In this document: positions 13,701 to 23,449 of the stretch, piece by piece
How the letters are laid out: every line of letters starts with the position of its first letter
Position numbering within the stretch: the stretch's first letter is position 1
Assembly: GCA_030710515.1 (NCBI GenBank)
Contig: JALBCR010003433.1
Span: forward strand, 1 to 64,000
DNA from: Abscondita cerata
Lineage: Eukaryota; Arthropoda; Insecta; Coleoptera; Lampyridae
Length of the DNA: 64,000 nucleotides
Direction of reading: 5' to 3'
Notes under the pieces: generated by a model
Database searches by the model: none
Seen by the model: only the letters and a program-made list of their open reading frames with translations
What the model was told of the DNA's origin: nothing
Position numbers and translations under genes: made by a program

Positions 13701-13949
13701 TCTTAAACTTAATTTTTTAGGTACATGTTAAGTTCTTGAAAACTTGATTTGCGACAGCTTGAACTTAAGACACTTTACTATTAATTATTGGATTTCAGTG
13801 GAAAAGGCTAATCCGAGAAGGGGATTAATGAAAGATTTCCTTATTGCTTTTTACGGCATATGCCCGTAATAAAGATCATCAAATTAGTCAGTGTGTTTAT
13901 TTGGACAAACATAGATTTTTTAAAAGTTTCTCGTTTGTGGCAATATAAT
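7741..13949. other. 6 kb without a recognisable gene
   Basis: Mostly AT-rich. The part from about 9500 to 12200 is somewhat richer in G and C. Open frames exist at 9106-9423 (minus, 105 codons), 10004-10288 (plus, 94 codons) and 11990-12181 (plus, 63 codons), but I recognise none of them, and none shows a domain, signal peptide or duplicate. A TATAAAAG box at 10854 and an AATAAA at 11084 give a loose LTR-like or promoter-like arrangement, but no paired repeat or primer-binding site supports it. Non-coding exons of a host gene could be hidden here. Confidence 0.4.
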
Positions 13950-14680
13950 AATGTCAAAACTGTTAAAAAATAGAGGCGAAGAAAACGGTTTCCTATAACT
14001 ACATTATTAGGTTAAATTTCAAGTTCATATTTTAGTGCACGAGTGGTCAAAAAGGTTTCATTATCGGATCATGACTAATCTTTTCATCCAATTCAAAAAA
14101 TCCGGGCTACGATGGAGAGATGGTTTGAATATCAATTATTAAGAAATTTATTCTCTGATTATAATGGATAATGCACGATACCATACTTCAGTACAAAAAC
14201 AATTCCGACATCGACATGAAAGAAAGCACAGATTAAAGAGTAACTTTTATGATGTGGTCAAATTCAGTTAGAGATTGTACAACAATAGTGGAATTGTAAA
14301 ATTGGGTTTGACACTGAAGATGTTTCACCACTAATAATAAATTTAAAGGCGATGAAAGCAATGAAAGTGATAAAATAGTTACTCGTTCATAGCAAGACAA
14401 TAATATCGAAATTGTTAAAAAATTAAAGGCGAAAAGAAACGGTTAGTTAACACTGCAAGATTGAATTTCAGAAGCATTATAGTGTACACAAGGTCAAATA
14501 ATACCATTACTTTTAGAGCATCATTAATCTTTTCGTCTAACACAAAAAGATTAAATTACTCCAGAGAGATGAACTAAACAAATTTTTTAAATGATTAGAG
14601 CATTATTTATCAAAAATCCAAAAACTTGTCCTCTAATTTTGATGCAACGTTACCACTGTTCGGTAGAAGAAACAATTACA
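13950..14680 (+). pseudogene. Two shredded IS630-type transposase pieces in tandem
   Basis: Around 14161-14195 the sequence encodes MDNARYHTS, the second catalytic block of IS630/Tc1-type transposases. It is preceded at about 14055-14125 by broken frames giving KGFIIGS and GYDGEM, which precede that block in the family. A second region at about 14400-14680 is similar at the DNA level to 13960-14130 (shared GTTAAAAAAT, AAAGGCGAA and ACGGTT landmarks), suggesting a local duplication or two insertions. The reading frame is lost throughout. Family membership rests on one good motif plus order, so confidence is moderate. Confidence 0.5.
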
Positions 14681-14699
14681 ACATTAACCTAGAAGAGAG

Positions 14700-15840
14700 T
14701 GCAGAAACAGAAGTGGCTTAAAAATAACAAGATTAATTGTGATTTGGAATTATTAAAACTTTAATTACTTGCATTAGTTAAATTTAATTAAATAAATGTT
14801 AATATTAATTATGTTATTTTAGAAACACAATTTCAATAAATTTAAATCAAAAAATTGAAAGTTATGGCTACAGTATCAGAGATTAAAATTTTTAAATGGG
14901 CACTCGCTTGAATTAAAGAATTTTCCTCCGATAATTGATATATTACAAACATTTGTAAAATTCAAACCGACAGGTTTTAAGCAAAATGTGGTTATATTAC
15001 ATTTGACAACAATGTTGCGTCAATGGTGACGCAATTTTACACTTTTAGTGTTCCTACTATACATTAACATTATTTAAATTTTAAATTATACTTAATTAAA
15101 AAAAGTTAAGTTTATTCACGTTTTTTTCTAAAAAATTTTAAGCAATTTAAATAGTTACAGTAAAGTATTAAATTTTAAATCACAAATATAAACCGAGTTA
15201 AATACTTAAGTAAAATGATACAAAATGGCGACCGGGCGTTGCCCTTCTTTGCGATAATGCTAATTAGGGTTGTTTTGGAATTCCAGCGCTTTGACTCTAG
15301 GAACATATAGAGATTTAGAAATGCATTTCTTTGATTAATTATTCAGTTTAGTATCCTCAAAAACTTGCGTCATAAGACAGAGAAAGAGAGCAATCCACAT
15401 TGGCAAACAAAGGAAGATAGTGCGTTAATGCATTTAAGATAGGAGAGAATACAAAACGATAAGAAAGTTACATTTTCGAGCGTTTTGCGCGTGCGCACTG
15501 GGAATAATATATATATATATATATATATATATTAGTATAACTTGCAAGCCAAAGATTTAAAAACTGCAGGGAGAATATTTAGATTTAACAATAAAATACA
15601 TACATTAAATTCGTTTAATGCAGTAGAGAGAATTAATAAAAAAAAAACAAAACAAAAGCTACAACGTAACAATGTTAATATTTTTATATATTATTAATAT
15701 TATAGATAACTTTTGTTTTAATAAAATGCCGCTGACGATGTCCAAATTCTATACATTTTGGATTATCTTGATGTCCGTAAATTATTAATTCATCGAGCTG
15801 TATTAGAATTCTTAAAGTTGTACCTGCGTTTATTTATTGA
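14700..15840. other. AT-rich stretch with a TA microsatellite
   Basis: No gene signal. It contains an uninterrupted AT dinucleotide run at 15507-15532. Confidence 0.5.
15507..15532. repeat. AT dinucleotide microsatellite
   Basis: About 13 uninterrupted AT units. Confidence 0.95.
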
Positions 15841-16380
15841 TGCTGTAATTTCTTGAATTCTTCTTTAAGATTTCTCATATGTTGTGATATTTTTTCAACC
15901 GTCCTCAATTCCTATAATCAGTTTGGTTAATTTTTATTTTTTCATCTTCTTTTTCCTTGATTTTCCTTTTTTATCTCTCCTTGTTGTTTTACAAGTTCAA
16001 CTTGATATGTTCTACTTCTCTTGTCTTTTCAATTACTGCTAATTTTGCTTCTTCATTTACTATCTTAGTAATCCCTTAGTCGACTTTTTCAATATTCCTG
16101 TTCATGTCTTCCATTTCTTTATTTACACCTTAGGTTTGTCGCTTTTAAATGTTTTTATGTGTTTTTTTAAATTTTTATTACTTGTCTTTAACCTCTATCA
16201 CAACTGGATTCTTATTTCCCAAATTTTTATAATTTGTTTGTAACATTGTTGTTGGACTCCTTTTATTTCTTTTGGCTTTTTATTAGTTTTTCTACTATTT
16301 CTTCTTCTCTTTGACTTTTCTCTTTTGCCATCTCTTGTATCTATTTTGCTCTGTTTATTTTTATTATGTAAAAACCTTAT
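15840..16380 (-). other. Lys/Glu-rich reading on the minus strand, possible LINE ORF1 remnant
   Basis: Read on the minus strand the sequence is purine-rich and gives broken Lys/Glu/Gln-rich peptides such as QQGEIKKENQGKRR and NLKEEFKKLQ. This is the composition of coiled-coil ORF1 proteins of LINEs, as in the better-preserved element at 41.3-42.0 kb. A LINE C-terminal piece on the same strand lies just beyond at 16.7-17.4 kb, although in the wrong order for one continuous element. Low confidence: simple compositional bias would look the same. Confidence 0.3.
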
Positions 16381-16739
16381 CTATCCCTTATGAGTTCCCA
16401 TCTTTTATTCTATAATCAGTATGCACGCATGTGATTCATTAATGACTTGATTTGCCCAACATTGGGCGCTAGAAATGCACTGATAATAAACTACTCTTAT
16501 ACTACATTATTATTATAAATTCTTATGTCAAAATTCATCGGCGACTTATAATATTTTATTTATTATCAATCAATTAATCAAATTAAATTTATTTGTTTTT
16601 ACATTAACAAATCGATTCGGTTTCCTTATTATAACTATTTGCATTTTAATATTTTCATTTAATACAATAAAAAAAATAAATAAAAATTAATACAAGAACA
16701 TAACTCTCTGAATTTTTTATAATTTATTTTATTCAAACT

Positions 16740-17435
16740 TCTAACAATTTTCTTCTAGTCATCTCCTTCTTTCTACCACTTTTCTCATCCATCTGGTCTT
16801 TTATCATTTCTTCAATAATGTTTTTCTCCTTCTTTCCTTTGTTCTTACTTTGCTGCACTCCACTAAAAGATGTTCAATGTTTTACTAATCTAATTTATTT
16901 TTTATTTTTCATCTTTTCTTCTGTCCATCTTCTTCTGCTTTCTACCTCTTTCATCCAATTTATGCCCTTTCCATTTTCTCCTAGCAGAACTTCCCTTCTC
17001 ACTTCCTCTCTCCTTAATTCGCTGTACTCATCTACCATGTGTTCTACATTCTTCCAGTTTTCCCACACATCCTACACATTCTTTCTTTATCTTTCTTCCA
17101 ATATTTATTCTTATTTTCCTCATTTCCTAGTCTATACCTCGCTATCATATGTTTTTCTTTTATGGTGAATCCTCCAGTAATGTATTTTGGTATCCCATCC
17201 ACCATCATATATTTGATTTTATGTTATACTTCAATTCTTTTATATTCATCTCTGTTTCTTGTTTTTGGTTGTCTTTGTCCCTTTGTGTTATCTCATCTTC
17301 CATCCTTCTCCTTTCCTCCCTCATTCTTCTTACCACTTTTGTAGCATAACCCCCTATTCTGTAGTATGCTCTTCTCCCTTCTTCTCCGTGCTTTGTTGTT
17401 TGCCAGTAAAGAATTGATTTTTGAGACAAAATTCA
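16740..17435 (-). pseudogene. LINE ORF2 C-terminal fragment with zinc knuckle
   Basis: The minus strand encodes the tail of a LINE polymerase. An Arg/Glu-rich stretch (RMREERRRMEDE, about 17290-17325) is followed by VDGIPKYI, MIARYRLGNEENKNKYW and then a zinc-knuckle-like CRMCGK with EHM downstream (about 17010-17080). The last expected Cys is replaced (DEYSEL). At least one frame change lies just after CRMCGKTGRM. A Lys/Glu-rich end follows to about 16745. The plus-strand open frames across 16818-17349 are Phe/Ser-rich shadows of this gene. The polymerase domain itself is absent here. Confidence 0.65.
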
Positions 17436-17933
17436 AGTAGATTAATTAAATCTTTTACGTCATCTTTACTTACTTTTAAAAATAATAATTTTATGTCAAT
17501 TTGACATTATCTTTTTCAAAAAAGTATTAATTTTTAATGTAAGTATAAGATTAATTTATTATTATTGTTAGCGTTTTATTTTGTACCAATTTTGTCCAAA
17601 GATGATTTTATAGCTATTTATTTTATATGTAGTTTAGTAGGCAGATTATCCATGCAAGAATTTTTAATCGCGAGAACGAAGTTCGAGCGTTTAATTTTCT
17701 TAAGGGGATAATATGCCACTAAAACACGAATGCAATACAAGATTTTATCCACAATCAAACCAATTTAATTGAAAATAAGTAATCTGACAGTTCTAAAATT
17801 TCAATGTAATAGCAAATATTAGAAAATTTAGTGAAACTTTGGGCGGCTTTGCATTATTAGTTGCTAGGATGCTTGTTTATTAAAACAATATTTGTGAAAA
17901 AATTAGAAATCGTTTGTGTGCGTCGTTTTGAAA
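17436..17933. other. AT-rich region upstream of a tyrosine recombinase
   Basis: No coding signal. It may be the 5' end of the element carrying the recombinase, but I see no defining terminal repeat. Confidence 0.4.
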
Positions 17934-18951
17934 ATGTCAGAAAGTGATTCTTTGCCGGTAGAAATTAAAGCAGAAGCTGAAGAAGTAACCTGCAACTGTT
18001 GCCGGCCAAATCTAAAGATGTATACAAAAAGAATTGCTACCTTTAATGAATGGAGAGAAAAGAGGTGCAAACATCATAAACGAGGACGTCCTGTTGGCTT
18101 ATTTTTTAAATGTAAGAAGCAAGTTTGCCTCCTCGTCGATGTGGACGAAATATTCAATGTTAAGAGCAACTTTGAATGTGCATAGAAATATTGACATATC
18201 AAAATACGGCAAATTAATTGCTTATCTCAAGAGCCAATCAAAAAACTACAAGGCAAAGAAGGCAAAAGTGCTTGAGAGGGGACACATCGAACAATTTTTG
18301 AAAACAGCATCTGATGAAAAGTACTTAATGATGAAGGTACAACCAATTTTCTTTTCTTTTGTATTGGTATCTTAATTATTTTAAATATTTGCTGTCATAA
18401 TGGGTGTTTGTGGAGGTTTACGATGCAATGAACTGGTAAACTTAAATATTGAACATGTGAAAGATAAAGGATCTTTTATCTACCTGTCCATCCCAGAAAC
18501 AAAGACCAATATGTCAAGAAGTTTCACTGTATTAGACGAAGGATTCTCTGTTAATGTTATGGAGATATGCAAGAAATACATACGCCTACGTCCTAAAAGT
18601 ACTATTTCGCAGGGAAGATTTTTTTTGCAATATATAAATTCAAAATGCACCGTGCAACCTGTGGGAATTAACACTATTTCCAGAATCCCCTCACAGATTG
18701 CTTCTTTCTTAAAACTTCTAGACGCTAAATCCTACACGGGCCATAGTATGCGCCGTTCTTCGGCGACTCTGTTGGCTAATGCTGGTGGTGATATTCTCAC
18801 TCTTAAGAGGCACGGAGCGTGGAGGTCATCTAGTGTTTTCGATATTGCTAGAAAAATTCAAGGAAAATCCAGCACAATGCAAGAGATCTCCGCGATGCAT
18901 TCTTCCTCAAACGTGATATTGCAAATAAGTTTACTTTTGATGTTAACCTGA
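17934..18951 (+). pseudogene. Crypton-like tyrosine recombinase, copy 1, lacking its tyrosine
   Basis: Start chosen at the ATG at 17934 (MSESDSLPVEIK), the first Met of the good N-terminal frame; a Met further upstream at 17916 is in the same frame. The protein has an N-terminal SAM-like DNA-binding part (NEDVLLAYF, KYSMLRATLNV, SKYGKLIAYLKSQSKNYKAK). A one-base frame change near 18063-18070 splits it. The catalytic part follows an intron remnant (18337-18390): first Arg in GGLRCNEL (codon 18421-18423), GHSMRRSS with His 18742-18744 and Arg 18751-18753, and KRHGAWRSS with His 18811-18813 and Trp 18820-18822. The nucleophilic Tyr expected about nine residues after the Trp is missing; the tail VFDIARKIQGK has none. 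The family is widespread in arthropods and resembles Crypton recombinases. Copy 2 is at 46.7-47.8 kb. Confidence 0.8.
18337..18390 (+). other. Intron remnant in tyrosine recombinase copy 1
   Basis: A GTACAA donor follows LMMK and a pyrimidine-rich run, then the frame resumes as AVIMGVCGG. No AG is present at the 3' edge, so the acceptor appears lost. The position corresponds to the short intron in copy 2 (47326-47356). Confidence 0.55.
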
Positions 18952-19022
18952 ATGTTAGGTAATATTAATGTTAATAAATAATTACTAAATTTTCTGCAAA
19001 TTTTTCTTGAATTTTATATATT

Positions 19023-19068
19023 ACAAAACACTAATGTTTTATGGAATATAAAACACTAGTGTTTTATA
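19023..19068. repeat. Two adjacent dyads near the recombinase 3' end
   Basis: 19047-19068 is a perfect 22-bp palindrome with arms TATAAAACACT. Just before it, 19023-19043 is an imperfect version of the same sequence (ACAAAACACTAATGTTTT). It lies about 100 bp after the recombinase stop. It could be an end or recombination site of the element, or chance AT-rich symmetry. Confidence 0.6.
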
Positions 19069-19300
19069 GGTGTTATAATACGTTTCATAACGGCATAATA
19101 ATAGCTCTATAATATGGTGATTGTGGATAAATTTAATTATAAAAATCGAGACCGGTTACAATTTAAAAAATAAAAGTATTGGCTGACATAGATATATTTT
19201 ATTAATTAATAAGCTTAACAAGTTTACACAGCATTAGAAAATTAACGCGACTAATAATAACAAAAAGTTGTACAAAACGGATTGAATTTTTGTAGAGCAC

Positions 19301-19705
19301 TTAATCCGCTGCATCGTTACACGTAAATGAAATTTTGTCGAACGTGCGGCAGTTATGAGTGATCTCACGCTTCGTAGGATTAAATTTTATACATCCGTCA
19401 TTACATTGGCATCGAATTATAACGTAATGAAAATAAATATTTCGTCCGGGATTTTTAAATGACGTGTTAATGTAACGAGTTGAATCCTTGTAATGATTAA
19501 TATGTATGATGCAATTGCGTTTTGTCTTGCAATTTGGTTGGAAATAAGGTTTGTCAAGGCTTACGTGTTCGTTGCAATCATGCAAATACGGTAATGAAGT
19601 TGTTGTTAAAAATAAATTAGTGATTATCTGTTTTCGTGTACGGTTGCGGAATTTTATAGAATTTTCCGCCTTTACAACTACTGAATGTATTGTTCAAACT
19701 TTATC
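19301..19705 (-). CDS. Cysteine-rich open frame, unknown
   Basis: An open minus-strand frame ends at a TAA at 19301 and runs back without a stop to about 19705. It has no in-frame ATG near its 5' end, so if real it is an exon or 5'-broken. Its last about 92 residues hold eight cysteines (patterns DC, NC, NC, RCQC, GC, NC, TC), ending CNDAAD. It is richer in CpG and less AT-rich than its flanks. A hydrophobic stretch ITNLFLTTTSLPY precedes the first cysteine and could be part of a signal peptide. I do not recognise the family. Candidates are a small secreted disulfide-rich protein exon or a chance frame. Confidence 0.3.
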
Positions 19706-19929
19706 ATTGTCAGTTTCATTTGTAATTGATACAATTCACAACGAAATAAACATGTTGCAAAACATTGTTGTACATCATACATTAACAAGTAGCGATAGCT
19801 TGTTAGAATGTAGAACACAAAATTAAATGTTGAATGTGGATGCAAAAATGCTTTTGGGAAATATGCATATTGTAGAAAGAAGGCATATGCATTTGTTAAC
19901 ATTTCCAATGTTGATTAATTTTCTGGGTA

Positions 19930-21284
19930 AATTTGCAAAAAAATTGTAATTGTACAAATCACTGCTCAAGTACCATTTACTAACTCTACCATATCAGTGA
20001 GACCATCAAAAATTAATTTATTGACTACGAAAGCACATGACTAAGTTCTCCAGACTTCCACAATGAACACATAAAAATAAAAAAAACGTTGATTCTATTC
20101 TGATGTTTTGAACTTTGTGTAACTGCAGGCATGTTTCTAAAGATGCACTTAGTAACAGAGTCAGATATTATTGGAATTTACTTTATAAGATATCATGGAG
20201 TTTTGCTCAAATATAAAAGATAATTATCTGCCATGGTTAGCAAAAAAGGAAAGAATGATATAAAAGAAGGACTATAAAAATTTGAGATTTTTTATATGGC
20301 CAGTAGAATTAAAATGTTTTAATGGCTTTAATTGTGGACCAATATAAATGTCCTAGGTTTTCCCTCTTGGTGGAGTTGGGCTTAAGTGGTAGGGGTTATA
20401 ATATACCCCCAAAGTGTTATTTTTTTGGGTTTACGTTTATCTCTCATAAATAAAAAGTTGTACGGTGTCAAATTCTGAATAGAATGGAACCAGACAAATA
20501 TTTTTGCTTTACCCGTTTCTAAACTAGTACGCATTAAAAAAATAGGTAAGGTTACAATTGGAACACGGTTGTAGTTATTAAGCTGATTTTGGGTTATTTT
20601 TAAGAAAATTTAAGGCTCTACCTATTATATCTTGTGTACTTTTTTGGTATCTCATTTCGTGGTAACAGTTTTGATCCACAAAAACTGATACAGTAAAAAA
20701 GATTAATTGTTAGGGAGCTAATTTTAGCCTAATTTTAAAAAGAAAATTAATGCTTAACAACAATAATCCTTTAATAAAAGGAGAAAATTATCTAGAATTT
20801 AATTTTTGGGTATATTTTGTTGTTTCTGCACAAATATGGATATTACGAACCCTATTTTTACAACGTTGTTACATTTTTTAGGTCACACAATTTGGTACTT
20901 TCCAACTTTTTATAAAATGTGTAAAATCGAAGCTCATTCACATAAAAGATGTTCACTATTTGTAATTTCTTTTAATTACAGAGTAGTTTTTAAAAAGTGT
21001 ATTTAATTCAAATACAGAAATTGGTGCCGAAACAGGTCGTCTATATCGTGACGTCAATTCTCGTATATATAACGTAATATGGATTGTTTGATTTCTATGG
21101 GATTGTTTTTTCAAGTAATAAATTAGTATTGTTTTTTATAAACAAACCACCACACTATGGGTTATTTTCAGTCATTAACCGGACATCAGTATTTATGTTA
21201 ATATTTTGCTCTAAAATGTTGTGTATTCATGTTGTACTTGAATAAGTAATTCTAAATCAATTGTTTAAGTTAAGTATTGTCATG
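19930..21284. other. AT-rich region, no recognised gene
   Basis: No protein signal. At 21022 a TGGTGCCGAAAC string resembles LTR-retroelement primer-binding sites, but I cannot pair it with an LTR. Confidence 0.4.
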
Positions 21285-21560
21285 CGGAGGTTGGACTAGG
21301 ATGGCTGACCTTACATTTTTAAGTTCCTCCTTGCTTCGGAGGGTAAGTTAAGCTGTCGATCCCGAATATTGTTGTCTTTGACTTCAATATTCTTATAGTA
21401 GACGACTTTAAACGTCTCTAGCACAGGTTAGTCACTTACTCCAACTTTCGCTAATGCCAAAATAGAGCTCTATTCCTTCCCTCAATAGAGATGAGGCCAA
21501 TACTCAACTAGTGCACTAGTGGTGGGAGCGTAGTAAACACTACATGTCAATAACAAACTG
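21285..21560 (+). repeat. RTE-3'UTR/SINE-like repeat fragment
   Basis: Contains CTTGCTTCGGAGGGTAAGTT, then AAGCTGTCGATCCCG, and further on CTTCCCTCAATAGAGATGAG. This arrangement resembles the conserved 3' untranslated module of insect RTE-type LINEs and the SINEs that borrow it (from memory, not searched). It lies 150 bp before the mariner copy, so the mariner may have inserted near it. Confidence 0.42.
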
Positions 21561-21715
21561 GTATGTACGATGATGTATTGATATCTAGTTAGCCTACACT
21601 AGTTCCTTGCATAAACAAAATATTGCGTTACTATAGCAACGAACAATAACTTATTAGAAGTGTCAGTGTAAAGTTTGACGTCAAAAAAGTAAACCAGAGT
21701 CACGCAATAAATTAA

Positions 21716-22781
21716 ATGAAAAAGATGTCCACCGAAATTGTGAAAATCGAAAAATTGGAGTATCGAGCCATCATCAAGTACCTGTATTTAAAAGGGTTAA
21801 GAGGTAAGCAGATTTACGAAGATATGCTTAATACCCTTGGTGATCAATGTCCTTCATATGCGACCGTCAAAAATTGGAATGCAAGCTTCAAAAGAGGTAA
21901 ATTTTCCATTGAAGATGATGACCGATCGGGAAGGCCAGTTTCTGTGTCAGTCCCCGAAAATATCGATGCAGTTCATGACATGATTTTATCAGACCGTCGA
22001 ATTGGGCTAAAACGGATATCTGAAGCACTGAATATTTCATACGAACGCGTTCATCATATGGTTCACGTCAATTTGGACATGAGAAAAATTGCTGCAAAAT
22101 GGATCCCCAAATGTTTGAATGTTGACCAAAAGCGTGCAAGGGTAGAAGCATCGCGTTCGATCTGTGCTCGATTTGAAAACGATGTAGACTTCTTAAACCG
22201 AATTGTTACTATGGATGAGACTTGGGTACATTTCTACGATCCAGAAACAAAGCAACAATCGATGGAATGGCGACACTCTGGTTCTCCAAGACCTAAGAAG
22301 TTTCGTGTCCAAAAATCTGCTGGAAAAGTTCTTGCTTCAGTTTTTGGGATTGCCATGGAGTAATCATGATTGATTTTTGGATAAGGGTAGAACAATAACT
22401 GGAGATTACTATTCGACATTACTGACCACTCTACGGGAAAATATTAAAGAGAAAAGACGCGGAAAGCTATCCAAAGGTGTTTTGTTTTTGCAGGACAACG
22501 CCCCTGCACACAAATCTCATGTTGCCATGCAAAAATTCGTGATTTAGGGTTTGAATTACTAGAACACCCCCTTATTCACCCGATTTGGCTCCGTCCGACT
22601 ATCACCTCTTTCCTCAACTGAAAAAAGTTTAAAAGGTCGTACATTTTCTTCCAACAAGGAGGTAATAGAAGCTGTGGAGGTCTGGTTTGCAGAGCAAGAA
22701 GAAACATTTTTTTGAAAGGTCTAGAGACGTTGCAGGTTCGCTGTAATAAATGTATCCAATTAAGAGGAGAATATGTTGAGT
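21716..22781 (+). pseudogene. mariner transposase, six single-base frameshifts
   Basis: A nearly full-length mariner transposase. Start at the ATG at 21716 (MKKMSTEIVKIEKLEYR), with a second possible Met at 21725. The first 208 codons are uninterrupted: helix-turn-helix DNA-binding domain (KGLRGKQIYEDML, YATVKNWNASF), the linker DDRSGRP, and the first catalytic motif VTMDETWVHFYDPE. The other two motifs, LQDNAPAHKS and SPDLAPSDYHLF, occur in shifted frames at about 22486-22515 and 22575-22610 and fit the DD34D pattern. Each of the six breaks (near 22341, 22373, 22531, 22567, 22621 and 22707) is one base missing from a homopolymer. The C-terminus NKCIQLRGEYVE runs straight into an RTE-type LINE fragment at about 22780, so the 3' untranslated region and right terminal repeat are gone. 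I could not identify the left terminal repeat. Confidence 0.9.
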
Positions 22782-23222
22782 CTATATTGCCTGTATTGAC
22801 CTATGGAGCAGAAACATTAACACTGACCAGAAAAACGATACACAAAATCCGTGTGGCACAGAGGGCGATGGAACGGGTAATGCTTGGCATTTCTATTAGA
22901 CAGAGTCCCAAACAGGAAATACGACAAACAACAAAAGTAGTGTATGCAATAGAGAGAATAACCACACACTCAAATGGAACTGGGCAGGGCATGTCGCCAG
23001 ACTGACAGATAACAGATGGACCAAGCGAATATTGGAATGGAGACCAAGACAGGAAGTGTATCGAAATAGGGAACGCCTTCCAACGAGATGGACCGATGAC
23101 CTAAAGCGTTGCCAGGGAAACTGGATGCAGGCGGCGTAGGATCGAAGCACATGAAAGAGATTAAGGGAGGCCTATATCCAGCAGTGGATACAAGAAAGGG
23201 CTGTTTGATGATGTTGAGTAAT
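22780..23222 (+). pseudogene. RTE-type LINE, 3'-terminal fragment
   Basis: The frame encodes LPVLTYGAETLTLTRKTIHK and RVAQRAMERVMLGISI, which is the conserved C-terminal segment of insect RTE-type endonuclease-reverse transcriptases. After a frame change at about 22965 it continues WNWAGHVARLTDNRW, TKRILEWRPRQE, RLPTRWTDDLKR, then REAYIQQW and a stop. The DNA ends with TGATGATG-like sequence (23207-23220), a typical RTE tail. Only the last about 145 codons are present, consistent with 5' truncation during retrotransposition. Its first codons are in frame with the mariner transposase tail. Confidence 0.82.
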
Positions 23223-23449
23223 AAAATATTTTGACATTGAAATTTTGTTTGGTTCTATAGTAGGCTAAGAATTTTCAATATATTCTAGTATACTAAAATA
23301 AATAAGTGTGAACAATAAAAAAATCATTTGTACTGATTATTTAACATTTACTTAGCGATTGAAAGACCAAAACATTGACAAACAATTTTAGTTTTAATTC
23401 TGTAACATAATATTTATTAACTTAGATTACATAATTATTCACATTATGA
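23223..23449. other. Short AT-rich spacer
   Basis: Nothing recognised. Confidence 0.5.

Noticed and set aside
16818..17349. Phe/Ser-rich plus-strand open frames
   Set aside because: They are the antisense shadow of the Lys/Glu-rich LINE C-terminus on the minus strand.
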